Positions 16,613-25,557 of a stretch of DNA of 64,000 nucleotides are shown here, one piece after another. This DNA comes from Syntrophobacteraceae bacterium. Its GTDB lineage: Bacteria; Desulfobacterota; Syntrophobacteria; Syntrophobacterales; Syntrophobacteraceae. Each line of letters opens with the position of its first letter. The stretch's first letter is position 1. The position numbers and the translations under genes are program-made. A model generated the notes under the pieces. The model ran no database searches, was not told where the DNA came from, and saw only the letters and a list, made by a program, of their open reading frames with translations. The stretch is from assembly GCA_003165235.1 (NCBI GenBank), contig PLSV01000024.1:26781-90780 (forward strand), in the 5' to 3' direction.

Positions 16613-17461
16613 GTGAAAGAAATGATCCGATTCGAAAGCCTCCGCAAGAAATACAAACAGGTAGAAGCACTCAAAGGCATCAACCTCCAGGTTGGCGAGG
16701 GTGAGCTGTTTGCATACCTGGGGCCGAATGGTTCGGGCAAGACGACGACCATCAAAATACTTACCGGGCTTGCGGTCCCTTCTGCAGGGGACGCATGGCT
16801 GCATGGGTTTCATGTTGAGAAGGAAAGCCTGCAGGCGAAACGTCAATGCGGGTTTGTATCCCAGAACATCAATCTTGACAACGAACTGACGGTGGGCGAG
16901 AACCTGCACTTGCACGGGAAACTTTTTCAGATGCCGCGAAAAGAACGGGCGCAGCGCATCTGCCAACTCCTTGAGTACGTTGAAATCGCAGATAGAATGG
17001 ACAGCCCGGTAAAGGCGCTCTCCGGTGGTATGAAAAGAAGAGTGATGATCGTCAGGGCACTCATGCACTCTCCAAGGATTCTTTTTCTCGATGAACCTAC
17101 GGCGGGTCTCGATCCCGCCATCAGGCGCCGCATATGGTGGCTTATCAAAAGTATCCAGCGAAGCGGGACGACAATCTTTCTGACTACCCATTACATAGAA
17201 GAGGCGGAATTCCTGGCCGACCGCGTCGCATTCCTGGACGAAGGCAGCATAGTCATTCTGGACACCCCGCAAAATCTAATGGAGGGTTTGGGGACATGGG
17301 CTTTAGACCAAGTTTGCGACGACGGTATGGAGACCCTCTTTTTCCGTGACAGAGAAGAGGCCAACAGGCATATTTCCGCACAGGAAGGCAGCTTTTCTCT
17401 TAGGCGTGTAAACCTGGAGGATGTTTTCATTTCCCTAACCGGGAAAAAGGTCATGGCATGA
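16613..17461 (+). CDS. ABC-2 exporter, ATP-binding subunit
   Basis: The 282-residue ATPase has Walker A GPNGSGKTTT (about residues 39-48), signature LSGGMKRR (about 138) and Walker B LFLDEPTAGLDP. It belongs to the NodI/daunorubicin-resistance class that pairs with ABC-2 permeases. The start is GTG at 16613; ATG at 16622 is an alternative, and no strong ribosome site decides. The stop overlaps the permease gene. It lies upstream of the TonB uptake operon but is separated from it by an IS. The substrate is unknown. Confidence 0.9.
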   Translation: MKEMIRFESLRKKYKQVEALKGINLQVGEGELFAYLGPNGSGKTTTIKILTGLAVPSAGDAWLHGFHVEKESLQAKRQCGFVSQNINLDNELTVGENLHLHGKLFQMPRKERAQRICQLLEYVEIADRMDSPVKALSGGMKRRVMIVRALMHSPRILFLDEPTAGLDPAIRRRIWWLIKSIQRSGTTIFLTTHYIEEAEFLADRVAFLDEGSIVILDTPQNLMEGLGTWALDQVCDDGMETLFFRDREEANRHISAQEGSFSLRRVNLEDVFISLTGKKVMA

Positions 17462-18192
17462 GAGGCATGCTCGCAATCTACCAGCGCGAACTCCTCATCC
17501 TGCGCAAGAGGTTCTTCAGACAGCTGGCTTCCATGTCGGTAAGCCCCCTGCTATATCTCGTAGCTTTCGGATTCGGGATGGGACACAATTTAAGGATGGG
17601 CGTGCATTCCTACCTGGAATTCCTGATTCCGGGGCTTGTGGCGATGAGCAGCATGATCCAGGCTTTCGCCATAGCAAGCGAGATCAACATTTCGCGCTTC
17701 TATTGGCACATATTCGAGGAATTTCAGGCGGCGCCAATCAGGAATATATCCTATGTCACTGGAGAGGTACTGGCAGGTATTACCAGGGCGCTTGTTTCGG
17801 TCGTCTTGATTCTGTTGATCGCGGCCCTGTCCGGTGTGGTTCTATCTTACAACTTTTATTTCTGGTTCGCGGTGGGACTGAACAGCTTCGTTTTCTCATC
17901 ACTGGCCGTTGGGCTGGCGATGCTCGTTAAATCGCATTCAGACCAGGCCCTTCTCACCAATTTCTTCATTACTCCAATGGCTTTTCTCGGCGGGACTTTT
18001 TTCCCGGTGGACAGAATGCCCGAATGGGCGCAGCATATCCTATATTTTCTGCCGTTGACTCATGCCTCCAAAGCGATTCGAGCCGCTGCATTCGGCGATC
18101 CACCCGATTTTTCTTCCTATCTGCTGCTCGCTTTGCTTGGCGCCGTTTTTTTCGTCCTCGCCTTCCGCTGGGTTAATCGCGCGCGCGAGTGA
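17458..18192 (+). CDS. ABC-2 type permease (NodJ-like)
   Basis: The 244-residue membrane protein has about six hydrophobic segments. They include SMSVSPLLYLVAFGFGMG near the N-terminus, VSVVLILLIAALSGVVL, and the C-terminal LLLALLGAVFFVLAFRW. FPVDRMPEWAQHILYFLPLTH is a characteristic ABC-2 loop. It overlaps its ATPase gene by four bases, so the pair forms a complete exporter. Related pairs export drugs, polysaccharide or lipid-linked molecules. No substrate can be read from the sequence. Confidence 0.9.
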   Translation: MRGMLAIYQRELLILRKRFFRQLASMSVSPLLYLVAFGFGMGHNLRMGVHSYLEFLIPGLVAMSSMIQAFAIASEINISRFYWHIFEEFQAAPIRNISYVTGEVLAGITRALVSVVLILLIAALSGVVLSYNFYFWFAVGLNSFVFSSLAVGLAMLVKSHSDQALLTNFFITPMAFLGGTFFPVDRMPEWAQHILYFLPLTHASKAIRAAAFGDPPDFSSYLLLALLGAVFFVLAFRWVNRARE

Positions 18193-18352
18193 GTGCATCT
18201 CACGAGGTCGAAGAACCTGCCGATTTTTCTCGACTTAAATTGCTCCAAGTTCCGGGGTGCGAATTTCGAAATGCTGGTTTTTCCCGGTGGAACAAATAGA
18301 TTATTTGCCTCTTGAAACTCATCTGCCGATCCGAGGGATGAGCGCCTTGCAT

Positions 18353-18368
18353 CTGCTGCGAAAAGCAC
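18353..18368. repeat. Target-site duplication, left copy
   Basis: CTGCTGCGAAAAGCAC occurs exactly at 18353-18368 and again at 19877-19892, immediately outside the two ends of the IS. A 16-bp duplication is unusually long for most IS families, but long duplications are known for IS1202-like ISNCY elements. Confidence 0.9.
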
Positions 18369-18422
18369 TGTTGTCAACAAATAGAAATGTCCTCTTTTGT
18401 AGCAAATGAATTGTCCGCTTTT
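18369..18422. repeat. IS terminal inverted repeat, left
   Basis: It pairs imperfectly with 19824-19876 read on the opposite strand. Shared blocks are CAAATA, AATGTCC, TTGTAGCA, TGAATTGTCCG and TTTT. Confidence 0.85.
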
Positions 18423-18607
18423 GGAGGGGCGCGGAGTACCTTGTTCCAAAACCGTTCTTACTCCCAATCTCTGAGCCAGAGGTTGAAAAGGCCATCCCTT
18501 CGCCGTCGGCCTGAGTCCCACCAGGCATGAGCAAAGCTACATAGTCAAGGCTGCGAAGCACCCGAAGGGCTTGGCCTTGACGGTGTTGCTGCTCATGCCA
18601 CTCTGGC

Positions 18608-19798
18608 TCAGGCGGTGGCGTTTTGCCGCATCCTCTTTTTTGTTTTGATCTCTTTTAGATCTCCCCGTGGGCTATAGCATGCCAGCCGACGTGGGCCATG
18701 AAAAATTGCCAAGCTCCCGTCGGGATAACGATTAACTCTTACCGTGACCTTTACATAATGCAAACGATGCTGGTCGGCAGGGATTTGTAGTTTCAAACCC
18801 TCGAAGCAGATGCAGTTGTCCTTGCCCACCACGCGCTCGTATTGCTCGCAAACAATGTCGTCGAGGTCTGTACCGATATAGGGGACGAATACCGATCCTT
18901 CTTCCATGGAGGGTTGCCTGAACTCCTCATTAAAGGCCGGCAGATAGACATCCTTTATATAATGATTGGCCGCTCCCATCTCTGTTATACCGGCTAAGGC
19001 CAACTCTTTTGGAAGTCTTTCCTGGTGCGTGCGAAACATCCGTTCACAACGCCCGCGGGCCTCCGGAGAATAAGCAGGTATCATGTGGATGCCCAAGTTT
19101 TTCATCGCTCGTCCGAATTGGGTCAGGTTTACTCTGTCGACTTTGCCGCCCGCCTCCGGAGTAGTCCAGTAATGACTGCCCCGATCCGTGTAAATGGAGG
19201 AAAAAAGACCCCGTGTTTCAATCACTTCCTTTACCCCCTGAAAACTGCTCTTTGTGCCCTCCTCTTCCACAAAGAAAAGGGAGTAATGCTCATTTGTCGC
19301 ATCGTCCATGGTTAGGACCAGGTCCCATTGCACGCCCGGCACCCATTGGTGCTTGCTGCCGTCCTGGTGCAACATCATTCCCTGCCATGCGGCTCGCTCT
19401 CTGTGTTTCCTGTGTTTTCCGCGCCCCGGCGCCTTCGCTATTAATCGCGCATCCTGAAGACGGCATTTGACCCAGGTGTAGCTGCGTGTTCCTCCACCTC
19501 TACGGTACCAAGCATAAAAGTGCCTCGCGTTCCACCCCTCATGCTTCCCCTTATACTGCTCAATGAGTCTGAACACTTCATCAACCGGCACTCTGCGGCA
19601 ATCCCCATTGAGCCGCTTATCAATCAATCCCTCAAGTCCGGATTCCTCATAGCGATCCACCAAACGACGAAAGGTCCGCTGGCACACCCCGAGCACCCGC
19701 GCTGCTTCCTCTTGTGTCAAACTCCTCTTGCGCCAACCTCCATATACCTCCTCAAAACGCATTTTCCGCACCTCCTGTAGCAGTTCTGTTCGTCTCAT
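18608..19798 (-). CDS. IS transposase with DDE integrase-type core
   Basis: The 396-residue transposase has an N-terminal helix-turn-helix (RSLTQEEAARVLGVCQRTF and a following RLVDRYEESGLEGL). The retroviral-integrase-type catalytic core includes QWDLVLTMDDATNEHYS, IYTDRGSHYW and a later glutamate near EARGRCERMFRTHQ. The start at 19798 is set by the AGGAGAGGG ribosome site just upstream. The longer frame to 19840 runs into the terminal repeat. The length and HTH type fit ISNCY (IS1202-like) transposases. It is intact and so may still be active. Confidence 0.88.
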   Translation of the reverse strand: MRRTELLQEVRKMRFEEVYGGWRKRSLTQEEAARVLGVCQRTFRRLVDRYEESGLEGLIDKRLNGDCRRVPVDEVFRLIEQYKGKHEGWNARHFYAWYRRGGGTRSYTWVKCRLQDARLIAKAPGRGKHRKHRERAAWQGMMLHQDGSKHQWVPGVQWDLVLTMDDATNEHYSLFFVEEEGTKSSFQGVKEVIETRGLFSSIYTDRGSHYWTTPEAGGKVDRVNLTQFGRAMKNLGIHMIPAYSPEARGRCERMFRTHQERLPKELALAGITEMGAANHYIKDVYLPAFNEEFRQPSMEEGSVFVPYIGTDLDDIVCEQYERVVGKDNCICFEGLKLQIPADQHRLHYVKVTVRVNRYPDGSLAIFHGPRRLACYSPRGDLKEIKTKKRMRQNATA

Positions 19799-19823
19799 CG
19801 GCCCTCTCCTTCGGAGGCCGATC

Positions 19824-19876
19824 AAAACCGGACAATTCACGTGCTACAAGTGCGGACATTTTATTTGCTCCCTACA
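19824..19876. repeat. IS terminal inverted repeat, right
   Basis: Counterpart of the left repeat. It contains CGGACAATTC and GCGGACATTTTATTTG and ends at the TACA tip, directly beside the right target duplication. Confidence 0.85.
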
Positions 19877-19892
19877 CTGCTGCGAAAAGCAC
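19877..19892. repeat. Target-site duplication, right copy
   Basis: Exact copy of 18353-18368. It ends one base before the TTGACA of the operon promoter, so the insertion duplicated sequence directly upstream of the -35 box. Confidence 0.9.
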
Positions 19893-19922
19893 TTGACAAA
19901 GAACCCGTTCCAGACATACTAT
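19893..19922 (+). promoter_or_regulatory. Promoter of the TonB/ABC/chelatase operon
   Basis: TTGACA (19893-19898) is followed, after 16-18 bases, by CATACT/TACTAT (19915-19922). No better -35/-10 pair is seen before the receptor gene. Transcription from here would give a leader of about 460 bases. Confidence 0.6.
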
Positions 19923-19938
19923 TTTTCACGAGTAAGGT

Positions 19939-19963
19939 CCGAGCCACCATGAAGGTGGCTCGG
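19939..19963 (+). promoter_or_regulatory. 10-bp hairpin in the operon leader
   Basis: Arms CCGAGCCACC and GGTGGCTCGG enclose ATGAA. The stem is perfect and GC-rich but has no T-run, so it is more likely a regulatory or stabilising 5' structure than a terminator. Confidence 0.6.
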
Positions 19964-20038
19964 AGTGTTCGGTTGACCTCTCAGTATCATTGCTTTCCAA
20001 CCAACAAGTATAAATTTAAGTAGTCCGATTCGAAGAAT

Positions 20039-20103
20039 AAGGCCGCGAAAGCCTTTTTGCCGTGTGAAAGCGGGAGAGGTGGCTTTGCGGCCTTTTTGTT
20101 TTT
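20039..20103 (+). terminator. Intrinsic terminator or attenuator in the leader
   Basis: Left arm AAGGCCGCGAAAGCC (20039-20053) pairs with GGCTTTGCGGCCTT (20081-20094) with one bulged base, and TTTTTGTTTTT follows. A terminator between the promoter and the receptor gene would make expression conditional on read-through. Confidence 0.7.
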
Positions 20104-20160
20104 ATGTCGATGGATGTTGGAGGCGACTTTTGGACTTGCGATTCCCGCAAAGTCTCATAC

Positions 20161-20345
20161 GCTCAGCCTGGGTCATCTGGTGGTTGAGCCGTCCATCTCA
20201 TGTTGAAAAGTTCGGGTTAGGAATCTGAGCAGAAAGGAGGGCCACAGGAGTAAATCATCAGCAAAGGAGAATGGAGGAGCAGGTCTCCGCCTGGCGAAAG
20301 GAAAGAGACCTGCCCCTGGGGATGAGTTGGAAACCAATCCCCACG
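20161..20345 (+). ncRNA. Structured 5' leader of unknown class
   Basis: Three stems are visible: GCTCAGCC/GGTTGAGC (20161-20190), GCAGGTCTC/GAGACCTGC (20279-20313), and GGGGA..TTGG/CCAA.TCCCC (20318-20342). The conserved boxes of cobalamin riboswitches are absent. The order CTGGGTCA, then GGCGAAAGGAAAGAG, then TTGGAAACC loosely recalls the Moco RNA motif, but I cannot confirm the fold. It ends about 50 bases before the receptor ATG. Confidence 0.35.
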
Positions 20346-20392
20346 TTTCTCCTATCACAGAAGAAATCGTGAGGCAATGAGAGGGGCAATCG

Positions 20393-22765
20393 ATGAAACC
20401 GGATCAAAATATTCCAAACTTAAATCTCTCATCGCGCGTACGGCACAATCACTGCCGGTTGGCTAAAAAGATCATCAACATCAACTCGATAAAGGCGAGT
20501 TTAATCCTGTTGTTATTAATGCTCTACCCGGTCTGTGGTTTTGCTGACGATAAAACGGACGTCCCTCAGGCTGTGGAAGGCCCGACGGCAAATAGCGACC
20601 AGGCAACCGGGAAAACTGCTCCTAAAAACGAAACGAAGAATGATCAAACTCTTGAGCCGATTGTGGTTACGGCCACCCGAACACCACAATCGCTTTCGGA
20701 TGTGCCGGCCGCCGTATCGGTTGTAACGAGCCAGGACATTGAAAGCAGGAACATCCAGACAGTGGACCAAGCCATAAATGATCTCCCGGGGGTGTTCGCC
20801 CAGCGCGTCTCACAACTTGATTCTATTGGGGACATCATGATGCGTGGCATGCCGCTTCAGGAGAGGAACCTGGTGCTACTGGACGGCGAACGTTTAAACC
20901 AGGCCTTTGCCGGGCTGGTAAACTGGAATTCGCTTAACCCTCTAGACGTCGCAAGGATCGAGGTCGCCAAAGGCCCTTTTTCCTCTCTATATGGAGGAGA
21001 TGCAATGGGCGGCGTCATCAATATCATCACCAAAACGCCTCAGGAAAGGGAAGTCACCATTCAGAGCGGATACGGCTCGTACAACACCTGGAACGAGTAC
21101 GCATCATACGGGGACAGGCTTTATAACCGGTTGAGCGTTTTTACAAGCTTCAGCTACAAGCAAAGCGATGGATACCCTAACATTCCTGTCTCGATAAACC
21201 CGGCGTACTCCCCGCCAACGCCTGGAGGAACACCCGTTCACGGGGCCATTCCGTCGACTGACGCCTTCGGTAATCCTGCATATATCATCGGCAACACGGG
21301 AAACTACAACTGGTGGACACAATCCGGAGACATTAAGCTCGTGTACGACTTAAATGCAGACTCAAAGGCCACTTTCATTTACAGAAACAACCAGTGGGGT
21401 TATGGATGGGGGAGTCCGCAAAGTTTCCTTTACGATTCTAAAGGCAACAACGTTTTCTCGGGAAATCAGAACGGTGTTGGCTTTACAAGCTCGGATTTCG
21501 TCAATGGCGTCAACAACGGCGCTTTTATGGAGAACATATTCCATGGAGAATATGAGACAAAATTATTCGGCGATGCCATTCTTAAAATCTCCGGTGGCTA
21601 CATCAATACCCCCGTCAACTGGTATACCCAGCCATCGTACTCCGCCACAAACTTAAGGGGATCGGGGCAGTACTACTCGACTTCTTCTGAGATGGGCAAC
21701 ATGGATGTGCAGCTCTCCCTTCCTGTTTGCGAGAAGCATCTTATCATCTTTGGCGCTGCATTTCGCTACGATGAAGCCGACCAGCCGGTAACAAATCTCA
21801 GTAACTGGACGGAATCCGGGACGCAGACCGGTCCCTATTCTGATTCTAAAGGCAAAGATACAATTTATTCGTTCTATACCCAGGCTGAGATAGCCCTGCT
21901 ACGCAATCTTACTTTGTATGCCGGTGTGCGAGGCGACTACTGGAAAACTTTCGACGGCTTTTCCGAGATAGCAGGTGTGCAGTCTCCCACGGACTATGGA
22001 TCGAATAGCGACTTTTCCGTAAATCCCAAAGGGTCGCTTGTTTACAAACCTTGGGACGGCACTACATTCAGGACCTCGGTAGGAACCTCTTTTCGACCTC
22101 CCACAGTATATGAGCTCTACACATCATGGTCAGGCTACGGCGTATTCTCTGAAGCGAATCCAAATTTGAAGCCTGAGACCGCCTTCTCATGGGACATCGG
22201 GGCCGAGCAAAAACTGGGAAGCAGCACCGTTTGTAAGCTCAATTATTTTCACAACACTCTAAGCGACTACATCTATTGGGCGTCTGTCAACGGGAGTTAC
22301 ACTACTTTTCAGAATCAGAATGCCGGCAAGGCTGAAAGCGACGGCGTGGAATTCGAGATCGAGAACAAACCGTTGGACTGCCTGAAACTGTTCGCAAACA
22401 CCACATACACTCACAGCGAAATGCTTTCGAATAGCGTTGATCCAACGACTGTAGGGAAACAACTGCAATATGTTCCCGAGTGGACGTTCAACATGGGCGG
22501 AGAACTGACTTACCGTAAGTTTTCTTTTACACTGACCGGACGTTATGCGGCCAAACAATACGGCTACGGCGATAATGCGGACAAGGTATCCGGGGTATAC
22601 GGTTCCTATGATTCGTTTTTTGTGGCGGATTTTAAAGTCCGTTACAAGTTGACCAATTGGGCAACGCTTGATTTTGCAATAAACAACATGCTGGATGAAA
22701 AGTACTTCACTTACTACCAAGCCCCGGGGCGGCAGTTCTTTGGGGGAATGACGGCAAAGTTCTGA
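20393..22765 (+). CDS. TonB-dependent outer-membrane receptor
   Basis: The 790-residue receptor has an N-terminal extension and then a signal peptide whose hydrophobic core is LILLLLMLYPVCGFA. A TonB box (EPIVVTATR, about residue 90), a plug domain with GPFSSLYGGDAMGGVINII, a long beta-barrel and a C-terminal aromatic ending (FFGGMTAKF) follow. It overlaps the binding-protein gene by one base (TGATG). GAGGGG precedes the ATG. It is the first gene of a run leading through an ABC importer to a CobN-like chelatase, so its ligand is probably a metal chelate or metallo-tetrapyrrole such as heme or a corrinoid. The BtuB paralogue in this window is the one under cobalamin riboswitch control, so this receptor may have a different ligand. 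Confidence 0.9.
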   Translation: MKPDQNIPNLNLSSRVRHNHCRLAKKIININSIKASLILLLLMLYPVCGFADDKTDVPQAVEGPTANSDQATGKTAPKNETKNDQTLEPIVVTATRTPQSLSDVPAAVSVVTSQDIESRNIQTVDQAINDLPGVFAQRVSQLDSIGDIMMRGMPLQERNLVLLDGERLNQAFAGLVNWNSLNPLDVARIEVAKGPFSSLYGGDAMGGVINIITKTPQEREVTIQSGYGSYNTWNEYASYGDRLYNRLSVFTSFSYKQSDGYPNIPVSINPAYSPPTPGGTPVHGAIPSTDAFGNPAYIIGNTGNYNWWTQSGDIKLVYDLNADSKATFIYRNNQWGYGWGSPQSFLYDSKGNNVFSGNQNGVGFTSSDFVNGVNNGAFMENIFHGEYETKLFGDAILKISGGYINTPVNWYTQPSYSATNLRGSGQYYSTSSEMGNMDVQLSLPVCEKHLIIFGAAFRYDEADQPVTNLSNWTESGTQTGPYSDSKGKDTIYSFYTQAEIALLRNLTLYAGVRGDYWKTFDGFSEIAGVQSPTDYGSNSDFSVNPKGSLVYKPWDGTTFRTSVGTSFRPPTVYELYTSWSGYGVFSEANPNLKPETAFSWDIGAEQKLGSSTVCKLNYFHNTLSDYIYWASVNGSYTTFQNQNAGKAESDGVEFEIENKPLDCLKLFANTTYTHSEMLSNSVDPTTVGKQLQYVPEWTFNMGGELTYRKFSFTLTGRYAAKQYGYGDNADKVSGVYGSYDSFFVADFKVRYKLTNWATLDFAINNMLDEKYFTYYQAPGRQFFGGMTAKF

Positions 22766-23736
22766 TGAAAAAGGTTTTAGTTTTCGTGCAGGCAGCTATT
22801 CTCTTTTGGGCCGTTTCGGCCCCGGCGGATGCTTTAGCATTCACGGTCAAAGACGCGGCCGGAAATGACATCGAAATCACCCCGCCTGTCAGCAGGGTGG
22901 TGTTTCTTTCGCTCTATGAACTCATTCCGGTATTCGACGTTTGGGACCGGGTGGTCGGATTGAATCGCTGGGCATTCGACAATGAACTTTTGAAAAGGTT
23001 TCCGCAACTAAAGGAAATCCCCTCGGTAGGTACTCCGGACACGGTCAACATTGAAGTCCTGCTTTCTCTGCATCCGGACCTTGTGATCACCTGGTCCTAT
23101 AAACCCGAGGTTGATGATTTTCTGGTCCGAAGAGGCCTCAAGGTCATCTCGGTTTACCCGGACAGCCTTGAAGAACTCTACGCAGTCCTCGATCTATGCG
23201 GAAGGCTTTTCCAGAAAGAAGACCGGGCTCGGGAAATCCGGTCACTCATGGAAAAGAGTTTTGCTGAGACGGCATCAAAAGTATCGAAAATTCCTCCGGG
23301 AAATCGGCGCAAGGTCCTTTGGCTTTGGGGAAAGCCGACAACTGTAAGCGGAGGAGAGTGTCTTGCGAACGAACTGATCAAACTCACGGGCGGGATCAAT
23401 CCTGCTGAAGGGATTAAAACGAAGCACCCGGAAGTTTCCATGGAGTCGATCGTGGGTTGGGACCCGGATGTTATTTTTATTTGGGGAAGCGCCAGGTACG
23501 GGCCGGAGGAACTCCTTTCCAACCAGCAGTGGAAGAAGATCAAGGCAGTCAGGGACGGCAGGGTTTTCAAGGCCCCTGACCTTACCACCTGGTCCCCGAC
23601 AATCTGCAGCCTGGCGCTTTGGATGGCATGGAAAACCTACCCAGAATATTTCGACCGAAAGGAACTCTCGGAAGAAGTTTTGCGGTTTAATAAGAAATGT
23701 TTCGGGGTCCCCATAAAGGGATTGACTTTCGATTAA
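22765..23736 (+). CDS. Periplasmic substrate-binding protein of a FecB/BtuF/HmuT-type importer
   Basis: The 323-residue protein begins with a signal peptide (VLVFVQAAILFWAVSAPADALA). It then shows the class III binding-protein pattern of metal-chelate importers: VKDAAGNDIEITPPVSRVV, a LLSLHPDLVI strand and DPDVIFIWG near the C-lobe. This class carries siderophores, heme or cobalamin to a two-subunit permease. The gene overlaps the receptor gene and is followed by the cognate permease and ATPase. Ligand identity cannot be read from the sequence. Confidence 0.88.
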   Translation: MKKVLVFVQAAILFWAVSAPADALAFTVKDAAGNDIEITPPVSRVVFLSLYELIPVFDVWDRVVGLNRWAFDNELLKRFPQLKEIPSVGTPDTVNIEVLLSLHPDLVITWSYKPEVDDFLVRRGLKVISVYPDSLEELYAVLDLCGRLFQKEDRAREIRSLMEKSFAETASKVSKIPPGNRRKVLWLWGKPTTVSGGECLANELIKLTGGINPAEGIKTKHPEVSMESIVGWDPDVIFIWGSARYGPEELLSNQQWKKIKAVRDGRVFKAPDLTTWSPTICSLALWMAWKTYPEYFDRKELSEEVLRFNKKCFGVPIKGLTFD

Positions 23737-23742
23737 CTGGAT

Positions 23743-24756
23743 GTGGTTGTGAAAAGAAAATTGATCCTGTTCGGCATTGGACTGTCTCCTTTCGTTTTTG
23801 CCTGTATTTCTCTTTTATGGGGAGCATACGCCATTGCCCCCTGGACGATAGCGAAGGTTTTGTTCTCCAAGATTTATCTTCTGAAATCTGCCGAGGCCGG
23901 AACGGAGCTGTCTATACTATGGGATATCAGGCTGCCCAGGATTGTTTTGTCCGCACTCGTCGGGGCAGCCCTTTCCGGTGCTGGAGTGACGCTGCAGGGC
24001 ATATTCCGAAATCCGCTGGTCGATCCTTTTATTTTGGGCTTGTCATCCGGGGCGGCATTCGGGTGTACTCTTTCCGTAGCCCTTTTCCCACAGTTTCCGA
24101 TCCAGGCGGCGGCTTTTGTTTTCAGTCTCGTAGCCTCTTTCACGACGTACCTGCTGGCCAGGAGCCAGGGTGAAATATCCCGGCTCCATCTGGTGCTCTC
24201 CGGAATAGTGATCTCGGCTTTTTTCAGCGCGCTGGTTTCCATACTCAAGTTCCTCGTCGACCCCCATAAGTTGGTCAGCATCGTCTACTGGCTCATGGGA
24301 AGCTTTTCCCTCTCGGACTGGTCGTCGATTTGGGTTGCATCTTTAGGAATGATCGCGGCGTGTGTTCCGCTGGTGCTGATGAGATGGCGTCTCAATGCGC
24401 TTTCCATGGGTGAGGAAGAGGCCAGGTCGCTGGGAATACCCGTGGAAAGAGACAGATTAATATTTATCGGCGCTGCCTCGCTTGCGGTTGGCAGTGCCGT
24501 GTCGGTGAGCGGGATTATCGGCTGGGTTGGGCTCATGGTACCTCACCTGACCAGAATGCTGGTGGGACCGGACCATAAGCTCCTTATGCCCTTTTCGCTG
24601 GCAGCGGGTGCGGCGTTCATGATTTTTGCCGACACGCTTGCCAGAAATCTCACCTCTTTTGATATCCCGGTGGGGATCATAACCGCCCTTAGTGGTACGC
24701 CGTTTTTCATCTATCTTTTGAGAAGAGGCACAGGCGGGGAGAGTTGGGGCAAATGA
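23743..24756 (+). CDS. FecCD/BtuC-family permease
   Basis: The 337-residue membrane protein has the usual ten or so spans and FecCD landmarks: LRLPRIVLSALVGAALSGAG-type sequence near residue 65, GIFRNPLVDPFILGLSSGA, and near the end GLMVPHLTRMLVGPDHKLL. The start is GTG at 23743 or 23749, since the ATG at 23741 is out of frame. Its stop overlaps the ATPase start. It forms the channel of the importer encoded with the flanking genes. Confidence 0.92.
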   Translation: MVVKRKLILFGIGLSPFVFACISLLWGAYAIAPWTIAKVLFSKIYLLKSAEAGTELSILWDIRLPRIVLSALVGAALSGAGVTLQGIFRNPLVDPFILGLSSGAAFGCTLSVALFPQFPIQAAAFVFSLVASFTTYLLARSQGEISRLHLVLSGIVISAFFSALVSILKFLVDPHKLVSIVYWLMGSFSLSDWSSIWVASLGMIAACVPLVLMRWRLNALSMGEEEARSLGIPVERDRLIFIGAASLAVGSAVSVSGIIGWVGLMVPHLTRMLVGPDHKLLMPFSLAAGAAFMIFADTLARNLTSFDIPVGIITALSGTPFFIYLLRRGTGGESWGK

Positions 24757-25523
24757 TCGAGGTCAGAGAACTCACATTCATGCACCAGGGAGCAAAGGAA
24801 CCGGTCCTCCGGAAGATCGATTTCCAGGCCAAAGGGGGAGAGGTGACGGCTATACTCGGGCCGAACGGCTCGGGGAAAACCACCCTTTTCCAGTGCTTGC
24901 TCGGAATCTGGAAGTTCCATGAAGGAGAAGTGCGTCTTTCAGGGAAACCGATAAGCCACCTGAAGCGAGTCGAGATCGCCAAAAGGCTGTCCGCTGTTCC
25001 CCAGGAGCACGACGCTCCGTTTCCTTACTCTTGTTTGGATATCGTCCTCATGGGGCGGACGGCGCACGTCGGAATTTTTTCATCCCCATCCCTACAGGAC
25101 AGGGATTTATCCAGGCAGGCCATGAAAGCTCTCGGTGTCGATCACCTGGCCGAAAGGCCCTATACCCAGGTAAGCGGCGGCGAGCGGCAAATGGTCCTCA
25201 TCGCGCGTTGTCTTGCACAGGACGCCCCTGCGATGCTTCTCGACGAGCCGACGGCGCACCTGGATTTTAGAAACCAGATCACAATACTTAAAAAGGTCAA
25301 AAATATAGTTCGAGAAAAGGGCTTGGTGGCGCTGATGAACCTTCACGATCCGAACATGGCTCTTCTTTTTTCCGACAGGGTGCTTCTTCTGAACCGTGGA
25401 GCGCTCGTTGCACAGGGGCGACCGGATGAAGTCATCACACAGAAGAGCCTTCTGGAAGTATACGGGATCGAAGTCGAGTTCGTCGCCGAAAACGGCTACC
25501 GGGTGATCTGTCCTAAACTCTGA
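24753..25523 (+). CDS. ABC importer ATPase (FecE/BtuD/HmuV type)
   Basis: This ATPase of about 256 residues has Walker A LGPNGSGKTT, signature VSGGERQMVLIARCLAQ and Walker B AMLLDEPTAHLDF. The ATG at 24753 overlaps the permease stop (ATGA) and is preferred over the upstream TTG at 24744. It completes a receptor, binding protein, permease and ATPase uptake route. The CobN-like gene begins 34 bases later, pointing to a common transcript. Confidence 0.92.
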   Translation: MIEVRELTFMHQGAKEPVLRKIDFQAKGGEVTAILGPNGSGKTTLFQCLLGIWKFHEGEVRLSGKPISHLKRVEIAKRLSAVPQEHDAPFPYSCLDIVLMGRTAHVGIFSSPSLQDRDLSRQAMKALGVDHLAERPYTQVSGGERQMVLIARCLAQDAPAMLLDEPTAHLDFRNQITILKKVKNIVREKGLVALMNLHDPNMALLFSDRVLLLNRGALVAQGRPDEVITQKSLLEVYGIEVEFVAENGYRVICPKL

Positions 25524-25557
25524 TTACGACCGGAGAAACTCCAATAGAGGAAAAAGC

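Larger units (their letters stand above)
18369..19876. mobile_element. Complete insertion sequence of 1508 bp (ISNCY/IS1202-like)
   Basis: The element starts TGTTGTCAAC and ends in TCCCTACA, so both ends begin TGT when read inward. Inverted repeats of 54 bp (18369-18422) and 53 bp (19824-19876) share GAATTGTCCG and AAATGTCC motifs spaced alike, probably multiple transposase-binding sites. One transposase gene lies inside, on the minus strand. The exact 16-bp duplications on both sides show a simple, recent insertion with no later rearrangement. The right end lies just upstream of the -35 of the following uptake operon. Confidence 0.9.

Noticed and set aside
20039..20392. Cobalamin riboswitch ahead of the first TonB receptor
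   Set aside because: The conserved boxes present at 35070 and 35773 are absent here, although the leader is structured.
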